A stretch of 64,000 nt of DNA, taken from contig NZ_BMRN01000008.1 of the NCBI RefSeq assembly GCF_014648655.1, positions 186,001-250,000 of the forward strand. Direction: 5' to 3'. Within the stretch, counting starts at the first letter, position 1; each line of letters opens with the position of its first letter. The stretch is from Streptomyces atratus. Lineage in GTDB: Bacteria > Actinomycetota > Actinomycetes > Streptomycetales > Streptomycetaceae. Positions 18,559 through 27,402 of this stretch are shown one piece after another. Both the position numbers and the translations under genes were made by a program. The notes under the pieces are model-generated. The model was not told where the DNA came from. It made no database searches and saw only the letters and a program-made list of their open reading frames with translations.

Positions 18559-19811
18559 GGGATCTCCATGGTCACCATGGTGGGACCGCCCGCAGGGCTG
18601 CTGACGGCCATGATGCCGTCGAATGTACCGAGTCGGCGTTCGATTCCGCTCAGGCCCGAGCCGGATCCGACCGCCGCGCCGCCCCTGCCGTTGTCCGTGA
18701 CGGAGACCCGCAGCATGGCGTCCGCGTGGTGGATGTCCACCCAGACGCGGTCGGCCCCCGAGTGCTTGGCGGTGTTCGTCAGCGTCTCGCTCACCGCGAA
18801 GTACGCGGCCGACTCGATCGCGGCGTCCGCCCGGCCGCTCAGCTCCACCCGGACCTGCGACGCGAAGGGCAGCCGTAGCGCCAACGCCCTGACCGCGTCC
18901 CCGAGTCCGCGTTCGGCGAGGACCGGCGGGTGGATGCCCCGGACCAGATCGCGCAGCTCCGTGAGGGCCTCGGCCGATGACTCGCGGGCCATGGCGAGGA
19001 GTTTCTTCGCCTGCGCCGGATCCTTCTCGATGAGCGCCTCCACGGTGCCCAGGTTCATGCCCATGGCGACCAGCCTGGCCTGCGCACCGTCGTGCAGGTC
19101 GCGCTCGATGCGCCGCAGTTCGGAGGCCGCGGTGTCCACGGCCTCGTGCCGGGTCTCGGTCAGGCGGTCGATGCGCCGGGCCAGCTCCTGCTCATGGGTG
19201 GGGGCCAGCACTGAGCGGGCGATCACGAAGTGCAGCCGCAGCAGCCGTTCACTGACCAGCACACCGGTGGCGAAGAGCACCACACCGAGCGCGGCGGCGG
19301 CAAGCCCCGTCGCCTGGCTGTCGACCGGAACGAACGCGTACCAGTAGCGGTCGTCGGTGAAGACCCGCCACAGGCCCGCCGCCAGGACGAAACCCTCCAC
19401 CGGGTAGAGCAGCAGTGCGCCGGCCAGGATCGACACCACATAGCCGGCCGTCATGTCGACCAGCAGCCACCGGATGTCCCGCCAGGTCGCCGGGTCCTTC
19501 AGGATCAGCCTGGTCCGCTCCACCTGTCCGGTGAATCCGGTGCGCAGATCCTTGGGGAAGGGGCGGTACGGGACCGGAATGCGGATGTCGGACCAGGTGA
19601 CCGCGAGCAGCCGGCGCCGGTTGGCGTGCTTGCGGACCAGCTCCAGTACGTAGGGGGTGGTGACCAGGCCGATGCCCAGCGGGATGAAGGCGAGGGAGAG
19701 CACCGTCCATACGAAGAGGGTGATCGACCCGGCCAGGATGGCGATCGACAGCACGACTCCCCGCCCGGCGGCCAGCAGCGCCGCCCGTACCCGGGCCCGT
19801 ATCGCGTTCAT
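18543..19811 (-). CDS. Two-component sensor histidine kinase (HisKA_3 type)
   Basis: A 422-residue membrane kinase. Four or more hydrophobic segments fall in the first 240 residues, including FVWTVLSLAFIPLGIGLV. A HisKA_3 dimerisation domain carries the phospho-His in RRIERDLHDGAQ, and a HATPase domain has DNGRGG and GSGSGLSGIERRL. The ATG at 19811 is preferred over longer frames because AGAAGG precedes it and the membrane segment begins soon after. It is the partner of the response regulator that overlaps its end; the stimulus is unknown, though the topology resembles envelope-stress sensors. Confidence 0.92.
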   Translation of the reverse strand: MNAIRARVRAALLAAGRGVVLSIAILAGSITLFVWTVLSLAFIPLGIGLVTTPYVLELVRKHANRRRLLAVTWSDIRIPVPYRPFPKDLRTGFTGQVERTRLILKDPATWRDIRWLLVDMTAGYVVSILAGALLLYPVEGFVLAAGLWRVFTDDRYWYAFVPVDSQATGLAAAALGVVLFATGVLVSERLLRLHFVIARSVLAPTHEQELARRIDRLTETRHEAVDTAASELRRIERDLHDGAQARLVAMGMNLGTVEALIEKDPAQAKKLLAMARESSAEALTELRDLVRGIHPPVLAERGLGDAVRALALRLPFASQVRVELSGRADAAIESAAYFAVSETLTNTAKHSGADRVWVDIHHADAMLRVSVTDNGRGGAAVGSGSGLSGIERRLGTFDGIMAVSSPAGGPTMVTMEIPCELS

Positions 19812-20030
19812 CTCGGTCCTTCTCCCCTCGCCGGGCCCCGTGTCGGGCCCGTCCGCAGACAGTCTCACCCGGCGGGCTCCCCGGGCGTCAGCCGTTTCGC
19901 CACCCGGGCGGGGTGTACCCAGCACCACCCTGCCGACCTCGCCCTACGGCTCCGCGAGAGGGGGCTTCGGCGGCTGGGTCGGGCGGCGTCCCGTTCCTAG
20001 ATTCATCGACGACGCATTCGACGTCGGCTT

Positions 20031-20050
20031 CCTCGCACTTCCTCGCACTT
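20031..20050. repeat. Tandem decamer in the kinase/MMPL divergent promoter
   Basis: CCTCGCACTT is present twice in direct succession (20031-20040, 20041-20050), 48 bases before the MMPL start codon. Direct decamer repeats can be response-regulator sites; this is only a candidate. Confidence 0.4.
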
Positions 20051-20097
20051 CTTCCACTTCCATCTGATTCCGTCTGACTTCTGGGGGCGAACACGCC

Positions 20098-22236
20098 ATG
20101 AGGCGCAACCTCGCGGCACGCATCGGTGTGTGGAGCGCACACCACCGCAAGACCGCCATTCTCGGCTGGCTGCTCTTCGTCGTGCTCGCCACGGGCATCG
20201 GCGGCGCATCCGGGCTGGTCGAGATGACCGACTCGGAGAACGCCGCGGGTGATTCGGCGCGGGCCGAACAGATCCTCGACGACGCCGGGCTGGGGCAGCC
20301 CGCCGGCGAGCTGGTCATGGTGTCCACCGCGAAGGCGGGTGACTGGAAGGACGTCGCCCGCGAGGTCTCCGCCGCCATCGGGAGGACCGGTGAGGTGGCG
20401 AACCTCGCGGCGCCGATCCCTTCCGAGGACGGCAAGGACGCGCTGATCACCTTTGACATGAAGGGGGACGCGGCGACGGCGCCGGACCGGGTGCAGCCCG
20501 TGCTCGACGCCGTGTCCGCCGTCCGCGCGGACCACCCCGACGTCACCATCCACCAGTTCGGCGAAGCCAGTGCCGGGAAGTGGCTCGGCGATCTGCTCTC
20601 GGAGGACTTCAAGAAGGCCGAGTTCACCGCCGTGCCCCTGGCCCTGGGCATTCTGCTGGTCGCCTTCGGCGCCGTCGTCGCGGCGCTGCTCCCCGTCGGG
20701 CTGGCCCTGACCGCCTGCATGGCCGCCTTCGGACTGCTGTCGCTCGCCAGCCACCAACTGCACCTGTTCCAGACCACGTACTCCGTGATGTTCCTGATGG
20801 GCTTCGCCGTCGGCGTCGACTACTGCCTCTTCTACCTGCGGCGCGAGCGCGACGAGCGGGCGGCGGGACGCGATGCCGAGACTGCGCTGCGGATCGCGGC
20901 GGCGACCAGCGGCCGGGCCGTGCTCGTCTCCGGGCTCACGGTCATGGTCGCGATGGGCGGCATGTTCCTGTCCGGGCTGATGCTGTTCAAGGGCTTCGCC
21001 CTCGCCACGATCATCGTGGTCTTCATCGCGATGCTGGGCTCGGTGACGGTGCTGCCCGCGCTGCTGTCCTGGCTGGGCGACCGGATCGACGCGGGACGTG
21101 TGCCGTTCCTCAACCGGCGGTCGAGCCGACGTGGCAACCGGCGCGCACGCGCCAGTGGCGGGTTCGCCGGCACGGTGCTGAAGCCCGTCCTGGCCAGGCC
21201 GAAGATCTTCGCGGCCACCTCGGTCGTCGTGCTGCTCGCCCTGGCCGCGCCCGCCCTCGGCATGAAGACCGAACAGCTGGGCCTGGAGAAGCAGTTCGGC
21301 TCCGACTCGCCGCTGTCGGTCTCCTACCGGCAGATCAATGAGAGCTTCCCCGGTGGCCCCGCCCCGGCGCGGGTGGTGGTAAAGGCCGACAACATCGATA
21401 CGCCCGCACTGCGCAAGGCGTTCGACGGCTTCGACAACGTGACCGTCCACAAGGCGCGGAACGTCGCGGAGATCGAGGTGCCGCTCCCCGACGGCAAGGC
21501 AGACCTTGCCGAGCTGCGCAAGGAGCGGTTGCCCGCCGCGTTCGACGGCACCGGGGCCCAGGCGTACGTGACCGGGGAGATTGCCGGGTCCGTCGACTTC
21601 AACGACCAGCTGAAGCGCGGCATCGTCCCCGTCTTCGCGTTCATCACGGCGGTGACCTTCCTGCTGATGCTGTTCTGCTTCCGCTCGTACGTCATCGCCG
21701 TGACCTCGATCCTGCTCAACCTGCTCTCCGTGGCCGCCGCGTACGGAGTGATGGTCGCCGTCTTCCAGCACGGCTGGGGGGCCTCGCTGATCGGCTCTGA
21801 GGGGGTCGGCGCGATCGAGGCGTGGATTCCGCTGTTCGTCCTGGTCGTCCTGTTCGGACTCTCCATGGACTACCACGTGTTCGTGGTCTCCCGGATCCGT
21901 GAGGCCCGCGACCGCGGTCTGCACACCCGGGCCGCGATCGACGAGGGCATCCGGCGGACGGCGGGGGCGGTGACCGGCGCGGCCGTGATCATGGTCGCGG
22001 TGTTCGCGGTCTTCGGGACGCTGTCGATGCAGGACATGCAGCAGATGGGTGTCGGCCTCGCTGTCGCGGTGCTGCTGGACGCCACGATCGTACGGATGAT
22101 CCTGCTGCCCTCCGTGATGGCGCTGCTGGGGGAGCGGAACTGGCGGACTCCGCGCGCACTGACCCGACTGCCGGTCCTGGAGCACGGCGAGCCGGAGACG
22201 GGCGAGGTTCCGGTGGGGTCGGGAGCGCGGGGCTGA
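20098..22236 (+). CDS. MMPL-family RND transporter
   Basis: A 712-residue inner-membrane exporter of the MMPL/RND superfamily, with about 12 membrane spans in two homologous halves. Each half has a large exterior loop (residues about 40-165 and 385-505) followed by a bundle of helices, and typical segments are GFAVGVDYCLFYLRRERDE and FGLSMDYHVFVVSRIREARD. Members export lipids, lipopeptides or toxic compounds using the proton gradient. The ATG at 20098 follows a GGGGG tract. It is divergent from the two-component system, which may control it. Confidence 0.93.
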   Translation: MRRNLAARIGVWSAHHRKTAILGWLLFVVLATGIGGASGLVEMTDSENAAGDSARAEQILDDAGLGQPAGELVMVSTAKAGDWKDVAREVSAAIGRTGEVANLAAPIPSEDGKDALITFDMKGDAATAPDRVQPVLDAVSAVRADHPDVTIHQFGEASAGKWLGDLLSEDFKKAEFTAVPLALGILLVAFGAVVAALLPVGLALTACMAAFGLLSLASHQLHLFQTTYSVMFLMGFAVGVDYCLFYLRRERDERAAGRDAETALRIAAATSGRAVLVSGLTVMVAMGGMFLSGLMLFKGFALATIIVVFIAMLGSVTVLPALLSWLGDRIDAGRVPFLNRRSSRRGNRRARASGGFAGTVLKPVLARPKIFAATSVVVLLALAAPALGMKTEQLGLEKQFGSDSPLSVSYRQINESFPGGPAPARVVVKADNIDTPALRKAFDGFDNVTVHKARNVAEIEVPLPDGKADLAELRKERLPAAFDGTGAQAYVTGEIAGSVDFNDQLKRGIVPVFAFITAVTFLLMLFCFRSYVIAVTSILLNLLSVAAAYGVMVAVFQHGWGASLIGSEGVGAIEAWIPLFVLVVLFGLSMDYHVFVVSRIREARDRGLHTRAAIDEGIRRTAGAVTGAAVIMVAVFAVFGTLSMQDMQQMGVGLAVAVLLDATIVRMILLPSVMALLGERNWRTPRALTRLPVLEHGEPETGEVPVGSGARG

Positions 22237-22250
22237 CCGGCCGCCCAGTA

Positions 22251-22300
22251 CGTGAGAGCGGCCCTGGTCCGGTACCCACCGGACCAGGGCCGCTCTCACG
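22251..22300. terminator. Perfect 22-bp stem terminator between MMPL and winged-helix genes
   Basis: Arms 22251-22272 and 22279-22300 pair without mismatch around a 6-base loop. Placed between two converging genes, it can act on both strands. Confidence 0.88.
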
Positions 22301-22314
22301 TGCCTTCAGCGCCG

Positions 22315-22938
22315 TCAGGGGGCGTACTTGTAGCCGACACGCCGCACCGTCTGGATCGACCGGCGGTGCTCGGCGCCCAGTTTGCGGCGCAGCCGGGCGA
22401 CATGGACATCCACGGTGCGTCCGTCGCCCACATGTCCGTAGCCCCAGACCGTGGTCACCAACTGGTCGCGGGTGTGCACCCGGTGCGGGTGCGCGACCAG
22501 ATGCGCGAGCAGCTCGAACTCCAGGAAGGTGAGGTCGAGCGTCTTCCCGTCCACCGCGGCGGTGCGCTGTACGGGGTCGATACGCACCGGACCCGTGGTG
22601 GCCGGGTCCTCCACCGGTGCCCGCACCACGTACTGGGCGGCCGCAGCGGCAGCCGCGGTGACGGCCGGCTGCTGATCGGCCGGTACGAGCACCAGGTAGC
22701 CGATCATCGGCGGCCGGCCCGGCAACGCCGGAACGGTGTGCTGGGGTGCGGGCAGCCAGGTGGCACCCAGCGGCAGGAACTCGGCCACATCGGCCGGCTG
22801 GACGACCTCCTCGGGGTCGACGGCGCGCAGCCGGTGGCGGTTGGGGGAGAGGGAGCGGGCGGAGGTGGTGGCCGCAGCGGTCGCCGAAGGCGCCGCGGTG
22901 GCAGCGGCTGCGGCGGAGAAGGTACGAGTGTTCGCCAT
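22315..22938 (-). CDS. Orphan winged-helix (OmpR/PhoB-type) DNA-binding protein
   Basis: A 207-residue protein. The C-terminal 95 residues are an OmpR/PhoB winged helix (LTFLEFELLAHLVAH; RDQLVTTVWGY; RTVDVHVARLRRKL; VRRVGYKY). The N-terminal part is Ala/Pro-rich and lacks the phospho-Asp of a receiver domain, so activity is not set by a standard kinase. Start ATG 22938; longer frames exist but lack a ribosome site. Located next to glnII, which makes a link to nitrogen metabolism tempting but unsupported. Confidence 0.85.
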   Translation of the reverse strand: MANTRTFSAAAAATAAPSATAAATTSARSLSPNRHRLRAVDPEEVVQPADVAEFLPLGATWLPAPQHTVPALPGRPPMIGYLVLVPADQQPAVTAAAAAAAQYVVRAPVEDPATTGPVRIDPVQRTAAVDGKTLDLTFLEFELLAHLVAHPHRVHTRDQLVTTVWGYGHVGDGRTVDVHVARLRRKLGAEHRRSIQTVRRVGYKYAP

Positions 22939-23021
22939 GAGGGTCAGCTCTTTCGCGCGAAGGAGTCGTCGATGGACGGACTTGCTTGCGTGCGCGCGGA
23001 CCGAAGGCCGGGTGAGCGGCT

Positions 23022-23150
23022 TTAGAGGGCCTGCGCGTTCAACGCGCGGCAACACACCCGGTCGAAGTCGTGGTGCTGACGGGACGGCCAGAACGGTTCG
23101 AGGTCGCTGCGACCTGTCGAGGTGTACTGGATGCTGGCCATGCCCCCCAT
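23022..23150 (-). CDS. Possible 42-residue small protein or upstream ORF
   Basis: A short leftward frame from ATG 23150 (or 23141) to TAA at 23022. Its C-terminal half reads FWPSRQHHDFDRVCCRALNA, with adjacent Cys codons. It ends 83 bases before the winged-helix gene on the same strand and could be a leader peptide in its mRNA. No ribosome site is convincing, so coding is uncertain. Confidence 0.35.
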   Translation of the reverse strand: MGGMASIQYTSTGRSDLEPFWPSRQHHDFDRVCCRALNAQAL

Positions 23151-23359
23151 TGAACCAGAGAACGCGACGGCGCAGCAGACCTCTCTCACTCGTCGGTACG
23201 GACGCTTTGCGTTACGTTCCTCACCCCGGGCTGCCGCACCCGATGAGCCGTCATCCGCCCTCGCCCCTCGGACAGCCGCCCGCCCCAACCGACGTGTGCG
23301 AACGCCGCCCGGTCCACGTCGTCCGGCTCGTACAGTCGCCTCGGCATGCGCGTGATGCA

Positions 23360-23405
23360 CGCACGAGGGGGCGCCCACCCGGCCGGGTGGGCGCCCCCTC
23401 GTGCG
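23360..23405. terminator. 46-bp perfect palindrome downstream of glnII
   Basis: Two 23-base arms (23360-23382 and 23383-23405) are exact complements with no spacer; the hairpin would form with a few central bases open. It starts 14 bases after the glnII stop in the direction of transcription. Confidence 0.85.
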
Positions 23406-23419
23406 GACGGCGGAACGGG

Positions 23420-24463
23420 TCAGACCTGGTCGGCCTTCTCCAGCGCGGTGCAGCAGGTGTCCACGATCAGCCGCGTGACGACGTACGGGTCGACGTTGGC
23501 GTTCGGGCGGCGGTCCTCGATGTAGCCCTTCTGGTCCTGCTCGACCTGCCACGGGATACGGACCGACGCGCCGCGGTCGGAGACGCCGTAGCTGTACTCG
23601 TTCCACGGGGCGGTCTCGTGCAGACCGGTCAGACGGTCGTCGATGCCCGCGCCGTAGTTCTTGACGTGGTCCATCGGCTTCGAGCCCTCGCCCAGGGACT
23701 CGCACGCGGTGATGATCGCGGCATAGCCCTCAGGTCCTTCGCGCATCGCCTTGGTGGAGAAGTTGGTGTGCGCGCCCGCGCCGTTCCAGTCGCCCTTGAC
23801 CGGCTTCGGGTCGAGGGTCGCGGAGACGTTGAAGTCCTCGGCGGTGCGGTACAGCAGCCAGCGGGCGATCCACAGCTGGTCGGAGACCTCCAGCGGGGAC
23901 AGCGGGCCGACCTGGAACTCCCACTGGCCGGGCATGACCTCGGCGTTGATGCCGCAGATGCCGAGGCCCGCCTTCAGGCAGTTGTCGAGGTGCTTCTCGA
24001 CGATCTCGCGGCCGAAGATCTCGTCGGCGCCGACACCGCAGTAGTAGCCGCCCTGCGCGGCGGGGAAGCCGCCCTCGGGGAAGCCGAGCGGGCGGTGGCC
24101 GTCGAAGAAGGTGTACTCCTGCTCGATGCCGAAGACCGGCTCCTGGCCGGCGAACTGCTCGGCCACCGGACGCAGCACGGCACGGGTGTTGGACTTGTGC
24201 GGCGTCATGTCGATGCCGAGGACCTCGCACAGGACGAGAACGTCGTCGTCGCCGCGGATCGGGTCCGGGCACGTGAAGACCGGCTTCAGCACCAGGTCGG
24301 AGGCGTGGCCATCGGCCTGGTTGGTGCTCGAACCGTCGAAGCCCCAGATCGGCAGCTCCGCGACATCCTGCGACGGGCTTCCGGCCATGATCTTCGTCTT
24401 CGAACGGAGCTTGGCGGTCGGCTCGGTGCCGTCGATCCAGATGTACTCGGCCTTGAACGTCAC
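23420..24463 (-). CDS. glnII: Glutamine synthetase type II (eukaryotic-like)
   Basis: Makes glutamine from glutamate, ammonia and ATP in the cytoplasm; 347 residues, the size of GSII and shorter than GlnA. GSII hallmarks are present: AEYIWIDGT near the start, WGFDGSSTNQA, GIEQEYTFF, PGQWEFQVGP and NGAGAHTNFSTKAMR. The GTG at 24463 is preferred to the ATG at 24472 because AAAGGA lies 8 bases before the GTG but abuts the ATG. The mature start MTFKAEYIW also fits the family. The promoter has a tandem GlnR array. GSII has no adenylylation site, unlike GlnA at 36 kb. Confidence 0.96.
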   Translation of the reverse strand: MTFKAEYIWIDGTEPTAKLRSKTKIMAGSPSQDVAELPIWGFDGSSTNQADGHASDLVLKPVFTCPDPIRGDDDVLVLCEVLGIDMTPHKSNTRAVLRPVAEQFAGQEPVFGIEQEYTFFDGHRPLGFPEGGFPAAQGGYYCGVGADEIFGREIVEKHLDNCLKAGLGICGINAEVMPGQWEFQVGPLSPLEVSDQLWIARWLLYRTAEDFNVSATLDPKPVKGDWNGAGAHTNFSTKAMREGPEGYAAIITACESLGEGSKPMDHVKNYGAGIDDRLTGLHETAPWNEYSYGVSDRGASVRIPWQVEQDQKGYIEDRRPNANVDPYVVTRLIVDTCCTALEKADQV

Positions 24464-24521
24464 GGAAGCCATCCTTTGCGGGTGCTGCGGTCCTCTGTGC
24501 AGCGCAGCTTCGCAAGACGCG

Positions 24522-24559
24522 ATTTCCCGTCCGTTGCCCGAATGTGAACCCCGTGTTAC
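24522..24559 (-). promoter_or_regulatory. Tandem GlnR boxes upstream of glnII
   Basis: Read on the minus strand, the pattern is GTAAC, N6, TTCAC, N6, GCAAC, N6, GAAAT (24559 down to 24522). This matches the actinobacterial GlnR consensus gTnAC-n6-GaAAC repeated twice in exact 11-base register. It lies 59-96 bases upstream of the GTG and overlaps the last 4 bases of the preceding gene. Confidence 0.8.
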
Positions 24560-25707
24560 CGAGGTTTCCTGCGTTGCGCGCCGACCCTGAGCAGCGACTC
24601 GAAACCGGCGGCACGGATCCGCCGCACCAGTTCCTCCTCGGTGGTGCCCAGCGTCACGGCCGCCTGCGCGAGCCGCCAGTCCGCGTCGGAGAGCCGGTGC
24701 AGCAGATGACCACGTCTGATCTGGGCCTCGGACAGCCGGAACGTCTTCAGATACGCGACCTGCCCCTTGTGATCGGTGATCGTCTCACCGATGTGCTGAC
24801 CCTCCCCATTGCGCAGGAACGGCGGGAGGAACCGCCACAGTGTGAACGAGCCCATCCGGTACACCCGGTCGAAGGCGTACGAGGTGTCCAGCAGCTCACG
24901 CGCGAACAGGGTGTCGTGCGCCTCGGCCCACTCCCGCTCCTGCGCCCGCGCCGCCGCCCGAAGACCGGCGAGCGTCCGCAGATGCGGTCCATCGGAAATC
25001 CGCGCCGCGAACTCAGCCACCGGCGCGCCGTACAGCGCGTACTGGTGGACCAGTTCCCCGTACAGATCCTGTACGAGCGAAGGGTGCAGCAGACGGTAGT
25101 CGTCCGGGTGCGGCAGAACGAAGGCGGCGGCGAGCGCATCGGCCGCGTACACCATCACCCCGCACTGGCCGGGATGGATCTCGAAGGCCCGCAGCGCGTC
25201 GCCGAGCCCGCGCACCGACCACCCCATGTACGCGTCCTCGGCACGCGGCGAGAGCCCGTCGCGCAGCGCCTGCCGAGACCACTCCTCCCAGGCGACCGCG
25301 GGGCCACCGAAGTGCAGGGCGAGATAGCCCTCCATCGCGAGGTGCAGCGGCAGGAAGCGCAGCCGGTCGCCCGGCTGCCGCTTGGCCATGCGGTGGTGGC
25401 GGTTGCGCTGGAGCCGTGCGGTCCGGGGCGGCGGGTTCCCGGGCGAGGTGCCCGCGCCCAGCTGCGTACCGTACGCGGCGGACCGGGCGCCCTCGCCGGA
25501 CCAGTCGGCGACGAAGCCGTGCGGGATGTACGAGGTGTAGTGCGTGCGCGGACCGACGTCCACGACGCCGTTCCCGTAACCCGTGTAGACCTCCCGGTGC
25601 AGCCGGAGCCCCTCGACCGGCTGCTCGCGCACCAGCGGCACCAGCCGGATGCCGCCCCACACCTGGGCGGGGCGGGCGGCGAGCCCGGCAAGTTCAGGCC
25701 TGTTCAC
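24556..25707 (-). CDS. Uncharacterised conserved protein, partner of the vWA protein
   Basis: A 383-residue soluble protein that I cannot assign with confidence; it has no signal peptide and no membrane segment. Conserved-looking stretches are YTGYGNGVVDVGP and FLPLHLAMEGYLALHFGGP. The GTG at 25707 is chosen because GGGAG lies 6 bases upstream. The gene overlaps the end of the vWA-domain gene by 14 bases, so the two are translationally coupled and probably act together. The tail of the gene runs into the glnII GlnR array. Confidence 0.72.
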   Translation of the reverse strand: MNRPELAGLAARPAQVWGGIRLVPLVREQPVEGLRLHREVYTGYGNGVVDVGPRTHYTSYIPHGFVADWSGEGARSAAYGTQLGAGTSPGNPPPRTARLQRNRHHRMAKRQPGDRLRFLPLHLAMEGYLALHFGGPAVAWEEWSRQALRDGLSPRAEDAYMGWSVRGLGDALRAFEIHPGQCGVMVYAADALAAAFVLPHPDDYRLLHPSLVQDLYGELVHQYALYGAPVAEFAARISDGPHLRTLAGLRAAARAQEREWAEAHDTLFARELLDTSYAFDRVYRMGSFTLWRFLPPFLRNGEGQHIGETITDHKGQVAYLKTFRLSEAQIRRGHLLHRLSDADWRLAQAAVTLGTTEEELVRRIRAAGFESLLRVGAQRRKPR

Positions 25708-27193
25708 GATGCGCTCCCGCCTTCTCCCCACTCACGAAACGTGCCACCTGCCGGTCCAGATAGGCGTACAGGGCCGCCGTTCCCGTGCGTCCCTCGGCGA
25801 ACTGGGCGATCTCCACCAGCGCCGGCAGGTCCTCCGCGTCCCGTATCCCGGCCGTGGGCACGCCCTGCGCGAGGTGCCGCACATCGAAACCGTCCGCGTC
25901 GTATACGGGGTTCATATGAACCACAGCGGTTCGCCGGTCCGGATCGAGCCGGGTCCGCCACACCCGCAGCACCTCGCCCGCGAGTCCGGGCGGTGCGTTG
26001 TCCCAGCCGTCCGAGACGATGACCAGCCGGTCCGGGCCGTGCTCCAGGGCGTCCAGTACGCGGGTGCCGAGCGGGGTCGGGCCCCAGGGCCTGACCAGCA
26101 GCGGATCGGTGCCGCCCGAGGTCCACAGCGGGATGTACGCGCCCGGCGCGGCCAGCGCCTCCAGCAGGAAGTGGCAGGCCAGGGCCACGGCCAGCGGACG
26201 GCGCCGCTTCTCGCCCGACCCGGACGACGAGTAGCTGTCGTCCAGCACGGCGGCGACCCGGCCCCAGCTCCCGGCGTGCGGGCCCGCCGCTCGGCGGGCG
26301 GCGGTCCGCAGGGCATGGGTCAGCTCCTTGCGGTGGAGCCCCCGCACCTCGAAGCCGAGCGACAGGACGTACAGGGCGAGCCGGGTCAGCGGCATCACCG
26401 TCAGGTCGATATCCGTGGGCAGCCGCACATCGTTTCCGGCGCTGCGCTGCCCCTGGGTCCGCAGCCGCTCCAGGCGGGTCATCCGGGGCACCATCCGTTC
26501 CAGGAACACCTCGCGCTTCATCCCGTGCCGGGCGGCGAAGCCCTCGGCGACGGTGAACGGCAGCTTGTCGACGGCGCCCTGCTCGTAATGGGCGCGCCGC
26601 CACGCGTCGAGCAGCTGGTGCCGGTAGCGCGGCCGTCGCCCCGGCCGGAACAGGAAGTCCCCGGTCTCGCCCGGCTCACCGGGCCCGCCGAACCGGAGAT
26701 GGACATGGCGGGCGGCGGTCTTCAGACCGGCGCGGTACTTCACGGCGTCGTGCGCCGGATCCGGCCGGGCGGCCAGCCAGTCGCGCATGATCGCGCGGGT
26801 GCGCCGGTTGTTCACCTTGGCCCCGCGCAGCACCCGGAACAGCCGGTACACGCGCTGCGGCGGCAGCTTCGCCAGCCGGGCGGCGATCAGCCGGCCCTCG
26901 GTGCGCTTCTCCTCGGCGGTCGCGTCGGCGGCGCTCTCCAGCAGGCCCTGGACGATGCGAACGGCGTTGTGGTCGTTGATGTCGAGGGCGAGCGCGGCGG
27001 CGTACACCCGGCGGTAGTTGACCCGTACGTACTCATGGAGGAAGTCCAGCGAAAGCCGCTGCTGATACGCCGTCGAGCGGAACTCACGCTGTCCGGTCGC
27101 GGTGATCGCCGCGTTGACGAAGAGGAGTACGTCCTCGGCCGCGACGAGGTCGGCACCGGTCCCGGTGCGAATGGTCTCGGTGCTGGTCGCCAT
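25694..27193 (-). CDS. von Willebrand factor A-domain protein with helical N-terminal region (TROVE/Ro-like architecture?)
   Basis: A 499-residue cytoplasmic protein. The N-terminal 260 residues are helical and Arg-rich. The C-terminal part is a vWA domain with a complete metal site: DDSYS (D318, S320, S322) and SDG (D395). Helical repeats followed by vWA recall the RNA-binding Ro60/TROVE proteins, but the similarity is architectural and not proven. The ATG at 27193 follows GGGGGAAA. It is the first gene of a two-gene operon with the overlapping downstream partner. Confidence 0.7.
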   Translation of the reverse strand: MATSTETIRTGTGADLVAAEDVLLFVNAAITATGQREFRSTAYQQRLSLDFLHEYVRVNYRRVYAAALALDINDHNAVRIVQGLLESAADATAEEKRTEGRLIAARLAKLPPQRVYRLFRVLRGAKVNNRRTRAIMRDWLAARPDPAHDAVKYRAGLKTAARHVHLRFGGPGEPGETGDFLFRPGRRPRYRHQLLDAWRRAHYEQGAVDKLPFTVAEGFAARHGMKREVFLERMVPRMTRLERLRTQGQRSAGNDVRLPTDIDLTVMPLTRLALYVLSLGFEVRGLHRKELTHALRTAARRAAGPHAGSWGRVAAVLDDSYSSSGSGEKRRRPLAVALACHFLLEALAAPGAYIPLWTSGGTDPLLVRPWGPTPLGTRVLDALEHGPDRLVIVSDGWDNAPPGLAGEVLRVWRTRLDPDRRTAVVHMNPVYDADGFDVRHLAQGVPTAGIRDAEDLPALVEIAQFAEGRTGTAALYAYLDRQVARFVSGEKAGAHREQA

Positions 27194-27402
27194 GGTTTCC
27201 CCCGTGGTGTCACGCGCCGCCGTACGCAGGGGCGGAGCGCCGGCCGGGGAATGGGGGCGCGAACAGCGAAATCACTGCTTCATAGGCAAGTCCCGGAAGT
27301 CGCGCCGGAGTCCCGCGGCCGGCACCGCAAACGTAGCCACTGAAGCCCGCTCTCCGCCAACTCAATACGGGAGTGGTCCGGCGAACCCGGCAGACTTGCC
27401 CC

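Larger units (their letters stand above)
22939..23419. other. Intergenic region between the winged-helix gene and glnII
   Basis: This 481-base stretch contains a possible small ORF (23022-23150) and the glnII terminator palindrome (23360-23405). Between them (about 23151-23359) nothing recognisable was found beyond a likely promoter region for the leftward genes. Confidence 0.6.

Noticed and set aside
24464..24472. ATG start for GlnII
   Set aside because: The AAAGG tract abuts this ATG with no spacing, while the GTG at 24463 is correctly spaced and gives the usual GSII N-terminus.
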